Source: Lentzea alba (GTDB taxonomy: Bacteria; Actinomycetota; Actinomycetes; Mycobacteriales; Pseudonocardiaceae). Taken from it: DNA of 41,258 nucleotides. Under the pieces are notes generated by a model, which was not told the origin of the DNA, did not search any database, and worked only from the letters and a program-made list of their open reading frames with translations. Where the stretch lies: the NCBI RefSeq assembly GCF_011067745.1, contig NZ_JAAMPJ010000024.1, positions 1 through 41,258 on the forward strand, given 5' to 3'. Positions 1 to 8,913 of this stretch are shown here, piece by piece (positions within the stretch are counted from its first letter, which is position 1; the number at the start of each line of letters is the position of its first letter). The translations under genes and the position numbers were made by a program.

Positions 1-2
1 GG

Positions 3-89
3 CTCAGTCCCGACGAGTACGAGGCCGCCTGGCACGCCGATCAACTCGAGCCATCTATCATCCCGGCGTCCCCAACCGGAGCCAGGTAA
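3..89 (+). pseudogene. IS3-type transposase C-terminal tail (partial)
   Basis: An open frame enters from outside the window and ends at a TAA at 87-89. It begins LSPDEYEAAWHADQ, which resembles the extreme C terminus of IS3-group OrfB integrase proteins. Only about 28 residues are visible, so I cannot tell whether the element is intact to the left. The 172 bp that follow, to position 261, hold no gene that I can see. Confidence 0.45.
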
Positions 90-261
90 TCAACCCTCCG
101 AGTTCTCGGGGGAACCTCAGGTACCTATCAACAACCGTGATCGCCGGATACCTGACTAAAGGAAGACATGAGGTGCCTCCGTCTCATGCCCTCGGCAGTA
201 TCTCACCGCTCCTGCAAACACACTCAAATCGCCATGAGTGGACGCACGGACGGTTTGTAGA

Positions 262-523
262 TCAGCTATTGAAGTTCACGACGTCGATGCCGGCGTCGCC
301 CAGGACCGCGTCGAATGAAGCGGCGAACTGGCCGGCCCCGTCACGGGACAAGGAACCGGAAGTCGTCGGCTCGGGTGTCGAGGTCCATGAGCAGGTTGCG
401 GGTTTGCTGGGTGGTCCAGGGTCCGTCGGGGTTGGTGGTGCCGAGGATGTGGACGTTGCGGGTGGCGACCTCCATCACGAAGAACACGTACACCCGTTTC
501 AGTGCCGTGGCGTTGACGTATGA
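262..523 (-). pseudogene. Integrase-core (DDE) transposase internal fragment
   Basis: Read on the minus strand the frame gives LKRVYVFFVMEVATRNVHIL, then a GTTNPDGPWTTQQTRNLL stretch and FLVRDGAGQFAASFDAVLGD, before a stop at 262-264. This is the central part of the integrase catalytic domain common in actinobacterial transposases, including the second catalytic Asp region (RDGAGQF). No start codon or N-terminal DNA-binding domain is present, and the C-terminal third with the catalytic Glu is missing. It is a dead fragment. It overlaps in homology with the fragment at 1660-2018, so the two come from different copies and lie in inverted orientation around the STAS gene. Confidence 0.7.
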
Positions 524-601
524 GAGTCACGCTCATTCTCGTATCCAAACGAGATCGCGATCGTTGCACATGGAGGAGGGGATCCGGCGGAACGGGGTGC
601 C

Positions 602-985
602 ATGATGAGCGCGCCTTTGAGCAGCAAGCCTGGCGACTGCGTGTTACGCACGCACCACCACGAAAGCGTGTTGGTGGTGAACGTTTCCGGGGAGGTCGAC
701 CTTGCCACGATCAATCCGATCGCGAACGAGCTGATCGGTCTGGTGACCCGACGCCCCCATGCCGTTGTCGTGGACCTGCAGACCGTCACGTTTCTGGGCT
801 CGATCGGCATCACCCTGCTGCTCGACGCTCAGGAATACGCCGAGCAGCAGGGCGTCCCGTTCGCGACGACTGCGGCGAACCGAGCAGTGCTCAGGCCGCT
901 GCGGCTTGCCGGGGCAGACCGCGTGTTGCGGCCCCATGCGACCCTGCCGGACGCGGTGTCGACGGTCCGCGCGCAGATCGGCTGA
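602..985 (+). CDS. STAS-domain anti-sigma factor antagonist
   Basis: A 127-residue single STAS domain protein. The beta strand VVNVSGEVDLAT (about 25-36) and the VVVDLQTVTFLGSIGITLLLDA segment (55-76) are the family hallmarks. Ser67 in FLGSIGI sits where RsbV/SpoIIAA-type antagonists are phosphorylated by their HATPase partner kinase. Proteins of this type bind and neutralise an anti-sigma kinase in the cytoplasm. A GGAGG-type ribosome site at about 572-580 precedes tandem ATG codons at 602 and 605. No kinase partner is adjacent; the nearest HATPase protein is at 14632-15042 on the other strand, and any pairing is inference. Confidence 0.85.
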   Translation: MMSAPLSSKPGDCVLRTHHHESVLVVNVSGEVDLATINPIANELIGLVTRRPHAVVVDLQTVTFLGSIGITLLLDAQEYAEQQGVPFATTAANRAVLRPLRLAGADRVLRPHATLPDAVSTVRAQIG

Positions 986-1320
986 ACAGGCCTCAGGGTT
1001 CGAAGGCGATGACGGTCCACTGTGGCCAATCACCCCAAGCCAAGGTCGATGCCGCCAGACGACCTGCACCTGCGCAGCGGCAAGTTCCTGGACGTGCGTG
1101 GTGGATGTGCTGGCACCCGCGGGGGCAAGTGTCCGGCGAAGTGCCCACTCGGCTACCGCGACGTCCGGAGTGAATCAGCGGAAGCCCACGCAGTGTGCGC
1201 ACTACCGATCAGTGTGAAAGTGCGCAACCACCGGGTGACAGCCGGTGCGACCACGCGGTCGTGCCGATTGCACCGTCTAGGCTCCGGCGGGTCGTCGCTG
1301 CGCTGGTAGAGGAGATCGCC

Positions 1321-1676
1321 GTGGAGAAGGGTCAGCCCTCCGCCCAAGGCTCGGTGCCACACGCGACGGCTTCGCAGCGCATCGTGGAGCCGTTGATCGG
1401 CACGCCCATTCACGATCAGATCGCCACGCGACTGGGCATCCCGCATCGGTTGACGGCCACCGCGCGGCCTGACCTACCACCACGTGACGAGGCCTACGCC
1501 GATCAGTGATGCGGGAATTGGCGCTGGCGTTCAAGCTCGTGACCGTCCAGGCTGCGCGCCATCGCAACCTCCCACTCAGCGTGTTCACCGACGAGCTGTG
1601 CGATCACGCCGCTCGCCTGGACGGGCTGGACACCAGAGACACGAACTCAAGCATCAGAGCGGTTCCTGATCCGTGA
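1321..1676 (+). other. Two short overlapping open frames, unrecognised
   Basis: Two open stretches follow one another: one ends with a TGA at 1507-1509 and the next starts with the overlapping ATG at 1509 and runs 55 codons to 1676. The second reads MRELALAFKLVTVQAARHRN and onward with coding-like composition. I recognise neither. They lie between two transposase fragments and the second runs into the next fragment, so they may be remnants of one interrupted gene. The stretch 986-1320 shows nothing I can support. Confidence 0.25.
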
Positions 1677-2018
1677 CCAGGCCGGACAGTTCACCGCTTC
1701 ATTCGACGCGGTCCTGGCCGACGCCGGCATCGACGTCGTGAAGATCCCGCCACGGTGCCCGCGAGCCAACTGCTACGCCGAACGATTCGTCGGCACCATC
1801 AGACGCGAGTTCACCGACCGACTGCTCGTCATCAACGAGCGTCACCTGAACACGGTGCTGGACGCTAGGTGTCCCACTACGACCACCGCCGGCCCCACCA
1901 GGCACGGCAACTCACACCACCACGACCAGACCACCCGACAACAAAGCCGGGCTGCACGTCGACACGTCGCCGAGCAGCCCTCGGCGGCCTGATCAACGAG
2001 TACGAACTTGCCGCCTAA
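1660..2018 (+). pseudogene. Integrase-core transposase C-terminal half, frameshifted
   Basis: Homology starts at RFLIRDQAGQFTASFDAVLA and continues through PPRCPRANCYAERFVGTIRR, which holds the catalytic Glu of the DDE triad, to NERHLNTVLDA near 1870. The frame then shifts: the expected VSHYDHRRPHQARQLTPP and GGLINEYELAA tail is read in the next frame and ends with TAA at 2016-2018. There is no start and no N-terminal region. It is the same transposase family as the fragments at 262-523 and 8702-8812. Confidence 0.75.
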
Positions 2019-2051
2019 CGGCAGCTCAGATCCATGTGGCCGACCTTTGAC

Positions 2052-2269
2052 ACCCCACAGCCTCGAACACCCATCTCGTCGAAGACGGGCTGCGCCTCTT
2101 CCTCACATTCGGACTCAGGGCCGCGGTCCTGGCGGTGACCGGCGGGACGCCGATCGGCATGGAGACCGCTGCTCAGGCAGCCAGGTGGATGAGCGACGTG
2201 TCCAGCGGTTCCGCGAGAGGATCCTTGGTGGGGATGGGTGATGAAGGCTGCGGGGAGGGTACGAGATGA
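2052..2269 (+). other. Possible 3' gene remnant overlapping the next start
   Basis: After a stop at about 2049-2051 an open frame runs to a TGA at 2267-2269 that overlaps the ATG of the next gene as ATGA. It contains VEDGLRLFLTFGLRAAVLAV, which looks like real protein, followed by a stretch that reads less convincingly. It has no clear start. It may be the end of a gene truncated by the transposase insertion to its left. I cannot assign a family. Confidence 0.2.
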
Positions 2270-4701
2270 AACTGGTCCTTCTGTCCGAGATCAGCTCTTC
2301 CATGATCGATCTGGTGGGTGGCAAGGCTGCCGGGCTCGGTGAGATGATCAGGGTCGGCGAGCGCGTCCCGGACGGATTCTGTCTGACCGTCGAGTCCTAC
2401 AAGTCGCGAGATCTCCCGGAGAACGAGCTGATCGATGCGTACGAGCGGCTCGGTGGCGGGCGGGTGGCGGTTCGCTCCAGCGCCACCGCCGAGGACTTGC
2501 CGGACGCGAGCTTCGCCGGCCAGCAGGACACCTACCTCAACGTCGAAGGCGCCGACCCACTCATCGAAGCGGTCCGCAGATGCTGGGACTCCCTTCACTC
2601 CGCACGCGCCGTCGCCTACCGCGCTGCCGCAGGCATCGACGACGCCGCCATGGCCGTGGTGGTTCAACGCATGATCGACCCGGCCGTCGCCGGTGTCATG
2701 TTCACCGCCAACCCGATCACCGGCTGCCGCACTGAAATGGTCGTCGATGCCGCGCCCGGCCTGGGCACCGCCATCGTCGAGGGCACAGTCGTTCCGGACC
2801 ACTACGTTCTGAATCAGCACACGCCGGCCGTGCCGAATCGCGACGGGTGCCTCGACCAATACCAGCTCGAACAGCTGTGGGATGCCGGCCTGCGGTTGCA
2901 GAGGCATTTCGGTTCGCCGCAGGACGTCGAGTGGGCGATCGATGCCGACGGCACGCTGTGGCTGCTCCAGTCCCGGCCGATCACCACCCTGTTCCCGCAG
3001 CCGCCCGACACCGGCGAGACCCGGCTCTACCTGGAGTTCGGTCACATCCAGGGCATGCTTCGGCCGTGCACGCCGATGGGGGTGTCGTTGCTCAAAGTGG
3101 GATCGGCCATGTGGTTCAAGTCCGTGGGGGCCGAAGTCGACCCGCACGACCCGTTGCCCCGGCTGGTCCCCATCGGCGGACGGCTTTACTTCGACCTGAC
3201 CCATCTCATCCGCAGCAAGGCCATGCGCAAGCAGCTGCCGACATCGCTGGAGGTCTACGGGCCGCGGGTGCGCAGTGCCGTCGTGCGCGTGATGGACGAT
3301 CCGAGGTTCGCTCCACACCGCGGCCTGCCGTTCCGTCTCGCGACCGCGCTCAAGATGACGTCACGGCTGTTGCCGAGAGCGCTCGCCGGGTTCGTGTCGA
3401 GCCTGGCCCGCCCGGCCACCGCTCGGGCGAGGGCGTACCGCGGTGTCGCGGAGATCCGGCGCACGCTGATCCCACCGGCCGACTCCGCCACGGCCGCCGA
3501 GAGGCTGCGGTGGGTGGTCGAGGAGTCGCACAAGTCGGTCATGAGTCCGGACATGAAGGGGATCGTCTGGCCGCTGATGGCCGGCATCGTCGCCGGGACG
3601 GCCCCGGCAGCTCTGCTCAACGGGGTCGCCTCTGCGGAGGAGCTCGACATCGTCCTCGGCGGGATGCCGCACAACGTGACCACCGAGATGGATCTCGCGC
3701 TGTGGGGGCTCGCGGTGAACGCGCGGGAGCACCGCGACCTGTTCCTCCACACGCCGCCGGACGAGCTCGCCGCGAAGTACGTCGCCGGCGAACTCCCGGA
3801 CATCGGCATGGCTACCTTCGTGGACAGGTATGGCATGCGCGCGGCCGCCGAGATCGACGTCGGTGTCCCCCGCTGGGCCGAAGACCCTGCTCCGCTGTTC
3901 GCCACGATCGCCAACTACCTCCGCGTCGAGGCCCCCGAGCAGGCGCCCGACCGCCGGTTCGCGGCTGCCGCGCAGAAGGCGGAGGAGATGATCAAGACCC
4001 TGTCGGTGCGGGTGCGGGGCAAGCGGCCGATACGCGGACGACTGGCGGTGTTCCTCATGCGCCGGTCGCGCCAGCTCACCGGCCTCCGGGAGATCGCGAA
4101 GTTCGCCTGGTTGCCCGCGATCCAGGTGGCGCGCCAACAGCTCCTCCTGATCGGTGCCGACCTGGTCTCCCGCGACCTGCTGGAGCACGCCGACGACATC
4201 ATGTTCCTGGACCTCGGTGAAGCACGCGCGGCCGTGCTGGACGGGTCCGACCATCGGGAGTTGGTCGCGAGGCGGCGCGCGGAGTACGAGCGTGAGCTGC
4301 GGCGCCCCACGGTCCCCGGTGCCCTGCTGTCCGATGGAACCGATGTGGAGGCGCTAGCACCTGCGGAGCCTGCACAGGATGGCGTGCTGACCGGCATGTC
4401 CGGAGCCGCCGGCCAAGCGACCGGCAGGGCACGCGTCATCCGCGATCCGGCCGGCGCGCACATCGAGCCGGGTGAGATCCTGGTGGCGCCGACGACAGAT
4501 CCAGGCTGGACACCGCTGTTCATGACCGCGGCCGGTCTGGTCACCGAGACCGGGTCCCCCGTGGCGCACGGCCCCACCGTCGCCCGCGAATACGGCATCC
4601 CCGCAGTCATCTGCGTCCGCAACGCCACCCACGAGATCACGACCGGACAGCTCATCACCGTCGATGGGACGGCGGGCACGGTGCGAGTGGAGGCGGACTG
4701 A
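2266..4701 (+). CDS. Rifampin phosphotransferase / PEP-synthase-like PEP-utilising enzyme
   Basis: An 811-residue protein with the three-part layout of the PEP synthase/Rph family. The N-terminal ATP-grasp part has GGKAAGLGEM (18-27), RSSATAEDLPDASFAGQQDT (70-89) and QSRPIT (235-240). The middle, about 250-650, contains FVDRYGMR (Arg521 in RYGMR) and EIDVGVPRWAEDP, typical of the substrate domain of Rph-like proteins. The C-terminal phosphohistidine domain has SPVAHGPTVAREYGIPAV with catalytic His768. Rph enzymes use ATP to phosphorylate rifamycins; other members act on pyruvate or unknown substrates, so the substrate here is inferred. Only about 30 residues separate GFCLT (37-41) from VRSS, which looks shorter than usual. 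A GGGGAGGGT ribosome site precedes the ATG. It appears monocistronic. Confidence 0.85.
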   Translation: MKLVLLSEISSSMIDLVGGKAAGLGEMIRVGERVPDGFCLTVESYKSRDLPENELIDAYERLGGGRVAVRSSATAEDLPDASFAGQQDTYLNVEGADPLIEAVRRCWDSLHSARAVAYRAAAGIDDAAMAVVVQRMIDPAVAGVMFTANPITGCRTEMVVDAAPGLGTAIVEGTVVPDHYVLNQHTPAVPNRDGCLDQYQLEQLWDAGLRLQRHFGSPQDVEWAIDADGTLWLLQSRPITTLFPQPPDTGETRLYLEFGHIQGMLRPCTPMGVSLLKVGSAMWFKSVGAEVDPHDPLPRLVPIGGRLYFDLTHLIRSKAMRKQLPTSLEVYGPRVRSAVVRVMDDPRFAPHRGLPFRLATALKMTSRLLPRALAGFVSSLARPATARARAYRGVAEIRRTLIPPADSATAAERLRWVVEESHKSVMSPDMKGIVWPLMAGIVAGTAPAALLNGVASAEELDIVLGGMPHNVTTEMDLALWGLAVNAREHRDLFLHTPPDELAAKYVAGELPDIGMATFVDRYGMRAAAEIDVGVPRWAEDPAPLFATIANYLRVEAPEQAPDRRFAAAAQKAEEMIKTLSVRVRGKRPIRGRLAVFLMRRSRQLTGLREIAKFAWLPAIQVARQQLLLIGADLVSRDLLEHADDIMFLDLGEARAAVLDGSDHRELVARRRAEYERELRRPTVPGALLSDGTDVEALAPAEPAQDGVLTGMSGAAGQATGRARVIRDPAGAHIEPGEILVAPTTDPGWTPLFMTAAGLVTETGSPVAHGPTVAREYGIPAVICVRNATHEITTGQLITVDGTAGTVRVEAD

Positions 4702-4747
4702 CCCAATGACCGTCGCTCAACGTTCACACGACCGTGTTCGCACCGGC

Positions 4748-4972
4748 TCAGCTGCAGGAGTCGGTGCCGGTGAAGAACGGGCGAGGCTCGTTGAAGTCAT
4801 GGCGCAACACGGGTAACGGCTGCCAGCAGCTCAGGCCGTCAATGCCCCGAAGGGCACGGTGCGACCGAACGCCGCGACGGACGCACATCACCTCCAAGGT
4901 GAACAGCACGGACGGCGGTTCCGCTTCGACCGCGGAGACGCACACCAGGAGCAGTGATATCCGTGGAGCCAT
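4748..4972 (-). CDS. Small hypothetical protein
   Basis: A 74-codon frame starting MAPRISLLLV and ending HDFNEPRPFFTGTDSCS. Composition is plausible for protein but I recognise no family, and it lacks a clear ribosome site. It sits in the 417-bp gap between the Rph-like gene and the nuclease-like pseudogene, where I see nothing else. It could be a remnant or a chance frame. Confidence 0.25.
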   Translation of the reverse strand: MAPRISLLLVCVSAVEAEPPSVLFTLEVMCVRRGVRSHRALRGIDGLSCWQPLPVLRHDFNEPRPFFTGTDSCS

Positions 4973-5118
4973 GTTCTCCAACGGATTCAGCACGTACACG
5001 AGGTACTACTTACTCGAGCGTGTCGACGTGCTGACTCACCTCGGCCGACGCCGGTGACACGAAGGGGGTCTCGCACGCGGGAGCTCCTTCGCGCGTGATC
5101 GTGAGATTGATGAGCCGC

Positions 5119-6919
5119 TTAGTCGAACGCGTCGTCGATCAGACCGTACGGAGGCAACGTTCTGCTGCGTGTGTACCGCACCACGATGTCGCCTGCGACG
5201 GCTTCTGGTGGGCTGTTGTCAACTACGACGAGCTGAGCCCCGACTCCCGGCCCAGCGAGCCACTGCTTGACGTGACGGTAAAAGTTCTCAACGAGACCGG
5301 TATCGGCAAAGTCGGGGTCGTCCGGATCAGCTGAATGGCCGAGGTTCTTCTGCGGACTGTCGATGATGAGCAAACCTGGCCGTCGGCCGTCCTGCTCATG
5401 AGCGACTTCCCAGATGGCGAGGTACCAGGCGAGGCTGATCAAGACCAGACCACCACTACTCGCGGCCGTGTATGGAAGTCCGCGCACGTGCGGCATCAGG
5501 TTGTTGTCCAACCTGGGATCGCTCAGCTTCGGATAGCCCAAGTCTGACAGCACCTCACCGAACCGATGAGAGAGCCGACGGATCACGGCAGCGCGATCGG
5601 GTCGTGCTGCTGATTCACGACGCTCGGCCCGCAATCTCTTGGCGTGCCCTTCAAGTCGATCTGCGTTGTCTTCGGCTTGCTGTACGCGTTCCCACAGGCG
5701 CAGGCCAGCAGACGGATCCGCTTCCAGTTGCGCCGCAATGGTGTCACTCGCCGCCGGTCCTTGATGCGCGGCCGCTATGTGACGCCAATGTCGTACCCAA
5801 CCAGCACGTGCGTCCTCGACCAAACGGTGCACGACGCCTTTGCTGTGCGCCGGCCTGAGCTTGAGACCTTCAGGATCGCACCATTGACCGGCCTCGAGCA
5901 GAACCTGGTCGACGAGTCCTTGCATTCGGCCCTCGTCATCCGCGGCCGCAACGCGAGCGTTGAAGTGTTGCTCCCACAACGACTGCACATCAAGGTGCAG
6001 CTCGTTCAGCGCATTGACACCGACTTCGTTCCCCGCTGAGGCAAGATCACGCGCCAGCGCTTCCGCCGCAAAAAACAGGCCTCGTGCAGCGTCCGTCTCG
6101 ACGTTGCCCGCTTCCTCAAGTTGACGTACGAAGAGTGCGTCTCCGAGGCCGCTGACGTCGGCCAGCATGCGCACCTGCTCGGCCGGCTGTGCACCATTGC
6201 CGGTGAAGTGGATGCGATACACGTTCGCAGCGTCCGGCTGCATGAGCTGGCGACGGAGTTCGACTCCGTTCCACATGGTGATCTTGACGGCGTGTTTCCG
6301 GCCTTCACGCGCCGCCCAGCGGTCGAACCACTGCTGCTCATCGGGAGGGAGAATGCATGGCACGCAGAGTGTCCACGCGTCAACGTGGAAGCCCCTCCGA
6401 CTTGGCCTTGGTCATCAGCTGCTTGAACGAGTCGCGGACTTGCTGCTGTTGATCATTGCCCGCCCAGGTCGGAAAGAACTTCGACTGCCAGACCACGACC
6501 GAGTCGTCCAAGCGCCCGACGTACGTGTCGATCCCCCAGTCGCCGCCACCTGGACCAGCGACCTCGTTCGCAGCGGGATACCGCACACCCACCAGATCGG
6601 TGATGAGCATTTGGAACGCCTCCCGGGCACCCGCCACCGTGCCGGCCTCTGCTTGGAAGAGGGCGAACAGCACCGCGGGTTGTGGCAACAGCACACTCAT
6701 CGTCACCGTCCACAGTGCATCGGTCATGTCATACGCCGGCGGCCAGCGACCACGGCATCTCGCAAGCAAGTTGCTCACATCATCGAAGTAATGCTCCGGC
6801 ATGTTTCGCATCTCACCCAAACGGGGCATGCCGCCAGGGGCGCCCCGGTGCGGTGCAGCGCCACAGCGGCGGCCAGACCACTGATGCAGCCCGCCGATCA
6901 CGATGGCCTCTCGGGTCAC
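5119..6919 (-). pseudogene. Nuclease-like/ABC-ATPase-like protein with a frameshift
   Basis: The frame from the GTG at 6919 runs through GGGDWGIDTYVG and VVVWQSKFF, which look like an Mrr/PD-(D/E)XK type catalytic core (D...QxK), and stops at 6380 after KAKSEGLPR. Dropping one base in the G run at 6392-6395 joins it to FHVDAWTLCVPCILPPDEQQ and a further 414 residues to 5119. The C-terminal part has SSGGLVLISLAWYLAIWE and LLIIDSPQKNLG, resembling the signature and Walker B motifs of SMC/Rad50-like ATPases, but no Walker A (GxxxxGK) occurs anywhere. The rejoined product would be near 600 residues. The GTG overlaps the stop of the regulator gene, but the true start may be internal (M at about 6800). 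Likely a decayed DNA-targeting defence gene; function is inference. Confidence 0.6.
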
Positions 6920-7386
6920 GACGTCTCATTCTTGTTCTCCTTGGGGCGCAGGGGAGGCGCGTTGTCGAAGACGTTCGCCATCCACTCGAAGGTGGCGTGC
7001 GCCTGGCGGATGCGCGTCGCGCGGTCGTCGTCCGAGCCGACCAGGTCCAGGCCCTCGCGGGTGATGTCCAGGAACGAGGCGATCCCGGCGATCTGCTGGC
7101 GCACCACCGCCGACCACGCCTCCTCGGCCATCCGGTAGTAGACGGTGCGCTCACCCGGCCGAGTCCGCCAGGAGAGGAAGCCCATGCTCGACAGCAGCCG
7201 CAGATTCGAGGTCAAGGACGCGCGGCTGGAGCCAATGGCAGCGCTGATCTGCGCGGCGGTCTGCTCTGGTGGGTCGCAGACCATCAGCCACCCCAGCACC
7301 CGCCCCGCGATCGGCGGCACGCCATCGCGCGCCAGGTACATGGCCACCCGCTCCACCCACTCCAGCAGCCGTTCCTGTTCGTTCAT
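6916..7386 (-). CDS. MarR/GbsR-type transcriptional regulator
   Basis: A 156-residue winged-helix protein. Residues 20-85 hold the HTH: VLGWLMVCDPPEQTAAQISA, the recognition helix near SSRASLTSNLRLL, and the wing GFLSWRTRPGERTVYY. The C-terminal half is helical (IAGIASFLDITREGLDLV), as in GbsR-like dimerising regulators. It is divergent from the DUF998 gene across 151 bp that contain an 18-bp imperfect palindrome, so it probably controls that gene and itself. This regulator plus DUF998 arrangement is frequent in actinobacteria. A GGAAGG site precedes the ATG. Its TGA overlaps a GTG that opens the frameshifted nuclease-like frame. Confidence 0.85.
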   Translation of the reverse strand: MNEQERLLEWVERVAMYLARDGVPPIAGRVLGWLMVCDPPEQTAAQISAAIGSSRASLTSNLRLLSSMGFLSWRTRPGERTVYYRMAEEAWSAVVRQQIAGIASFLDITREGLDLVGSDDDRATRIRQAHATFEWMANVFDNAPPLRPKENKNETS

Positions 7387-7413
7387 GGCGAGCCGACCTT
7401 CCGTTTACAGCTG

Positions 7414-7431
7414 TTTCAGTAAATACTAAAA
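7414..7431. promoter_or_regulatory. Candidate operator of the MarR/GbsR-type regulator
   Basis: TTTCAGTA-AA-TACTAAAA is an inverted repeat matching at 7 of 8 positions per arm, unusually AT-rich for this genome. It sits 28 bp upstream of the regulator ATG and just before the putative -10 (TACCGT at 7438-7443) of the divergent leader. A second perfect palindrome, ACACGTGT, follows at 7431-7438. Position and symmetry suit a repressor site for both directions. Confidence 0.6.
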
Positions 7432-7452
7432 CACGTGTACCGTGTGACCAAG

Positions 7453-7518
7453 ACGCCCTCAGGCGTGACATCGGTGAGCCGGGAAGTCTGGTCGGCCCGC
7501 GACCCGCCACGGTCGCGG
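7453..7518 (+). promoter_or_regulatory. Leader element copy 1 (upstream of DUF998 gene)
   Basis: The conserved 19-nt core GCCGGGAAGYCTGGTCGGC lies at 7478-7496. It is preceded by a small hairpin, ACGCC (7453-7457) with GGCGT (7462-7466), and followed at once by an 8-bp perfect hairpin, CCGCGACC (7497-7504) with GGTCGCGG (7511-7518). That hairpin ends 5 nt before the GAGGAGG ribosome site of the gene at 7538. The order core, hairpin, ribosome site suggests control of translation or elongation of the downstream gene. Confidence 0.65.
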
Positions 7519-7537
7519 AGAACGAGGAGGATCTCTT

Positions 7538-8209
7538 GTGGCCATCACCAGACCACTACTGGCCTGCGGTGTTGGAGCCGGCGTGATCATGCCCGTACTG
7601 CTCTGGGCCGACGGCGCCACACGCCCCGGCTACAGCTTGTGGCATCACGGCGCCAGTCAGCTCGGCACCGGTGATCGAGCCTGGCTGCTGGTGCTGAACT
7701 TCGTGGTCGGTGGCCTGCTGCTGATGGCGTTTGCGGCCGGTCTGCGCCAGGCGCTGCGCCACGGCCGAGGCCCCACCTGGGGACCGATACTCGTGGCACT
7801 GGCCGGAGCCTCACTGGTCGTGGCCGGTCTGGTTCCTACTGATCCGGCACTGGGCTACCCGCCTGGGCAGCCGGCCGTGGTCACGGTCGCCGGCCGCATC
7901 CACGGCCTCATCGGACTGGTCCTATTCGCCGCGTTGAGCGCCGCGGCGTTCGTCCTCGCCCGCACCCGTACCGGCGATGCCCATATGGATACCAGGCGCG
8001 GCTGGACGACCTACTCCCGTATCTCCGGTGTCCTTGTCATCGCCTTCTCCTTCGCTGCTGGCATCGCCTACCGCCTCGACGTCCAGGACATCTGGCGACC
8101 GGCACCGGCCGGACTGCTCGAGCACGCCGCGCTACTCGCCGGATTCTGCTGGATCATCGCGCTGGCTGTCCGACTGCTGCGGAAGCCCATCATTGATGAG
8201 GACGCATGA
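7538..8209 (+). CDS. DUF998 family integral membrane protein
   Basis: A 223-residue protein with about six membrane segments, including LLACGVGAGVIMPVLLW, VLNFVVGGLLLMAFAAGL, ILVALAGASLVVAGLV, IHGLIGLVLFAALSAAAFVL and a final HAALLAGFCWIIALAVRLL. The HHGASQLGTGDRAW and GLVPTDP segments are characteristic of DUF998. Function of the family is not established. GTG start with GAGGAGG at 7524-7530. It is preceded by leader copy 1 and divergent from the MarR/GbsR-type regulator, which probably represses it. Confidence 0.85.
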   Translation: MAITRPLLACGVGAGVIMPVLLWADGATRPGYSLWHHGASQLGTGDRAWLLVLNFVVGGLLLMAFAAGLRQALRHGRGPTWGPILVALAGASLVVAGLVPTDPALGYPPGQPAVVTVAGRIHGLIGLVLFAALSAAAFVLARTRTGDAHMDTRRGWTTYSRISGVLVIAFSFAAGIAYRLDVQDIWRPAPAGLLEHAALLAGFCWIIALAVRLLRKPIIDEDA

Positions 8210-8265
8210 CCCGACTTGGTTGATCAGCGCTGGACGAACCACTAGCCGCCGAACACACTGGCGCA

Positions 8266-8475
8266 ATGCCGACCGTGTACAAGAACCCGCGTGGTGAACG
8301 TACCGTGCGGCAATGGTGCTCGGAAGCGTTGGCGCGAGCGGACTTCCCACTCACCAACGCGACCGTGGACACCACCGTCGGCCGAGTGGAACTCACCTCC
8401 GCCGGAACTGGACGGCCGCAGGTCGTCCAGTTCCGGAACCGTGTGCGTGCCGAAAACTACGTCCATGCAGGTTAA
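8266..8475 (+). pseudogene. N-terminal fragment of an alpha/beta-hydrolase-like protein
   Basis: The 69-codon frame reads MPTVYKNPRGERTVRQWC and then VGRVELTSAGTGRPQVV, which resembles the N terminus of a family of actinobacterial alpha/beta hydrolases whose next element would be the LVPG(T/H) oxyanion-hole loop. Instead the frame ends in an unrelated tail and stops. No catalytic Ser, Asp or His region is found downstream. I read it as a truncated and probably frameshifted remnant; the family call is by general resemblance only. From 8476 to 8700 I see nothing convincing. Confidence 0.4.
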
Positions 8476-8701
8476 GCCGCCCGATACTCGTGGATGACTC
8501 AGCCGAGACGGTCCTGCCGATCTATGCTGAGGCGGTCGATCTGCGTCGTCGAACGCGCTGGCGGGGCAGTCAGCGTGCTCGCCGACCGGATCGATCCGCT
8601 TGAACTCATGGCAGGTCCGTGACGTGGCTCAAGACCACCGGCACCGGAAGCAGCCACCCTGTGGGGTGCCAAAACATGGTCCGGTGGGCCTGATCTGCGT
8701 A

Positions 8702-8812
8702 TCAGGCCGCTGCAGGTTCGTACTCGTTGATCAAGCCACCGAGTACTCGCCGGCGACGTACGGACCTACAGCCGGGCTCTACGATCGGGTGATCCGGCCG
8801 CGGTGGAGCGTG
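8702..8812 (-). pseudogene. Integrase-core transposase C-terminal scrap
   Basis: Minus-strand reading gives APPRPDHPIVEPGC and then RVLGGLINEYEPAAA before a stop at 8702-8704. This matches the C-terminal tail of the fragment ending at 2018 (TPPRPDHPTTKPGC and LGGLINEYELAA), in the opposite orientation. Only about 36 codons survive. It marks a third insertion scar of this transposase family in the first 9 kb. Confidence 0.7.
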
Positions 8813-8913
8813 GTGCCGCGCTTGATGTGGTCGACGGTGGTTAGGACGACAGAACCCGATCACCGCAGCTCAACGCCTGCGTGCGGAGTTCTGACACCCC
8901 ACACGGCGACTCG

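Noticed and set aside
2847..4220. Long overlapping frames inside the Rph-like gene
   Set aside because: Arg/Pro-rich shadow frames caused by high GC; the main frame has all family motifs.
6167..7138. Plus-strand frame opposite the nuclease/regulator genes
   Set aside because: No family features and no ribosome site; the minus-strand frames carry recognisable domains.
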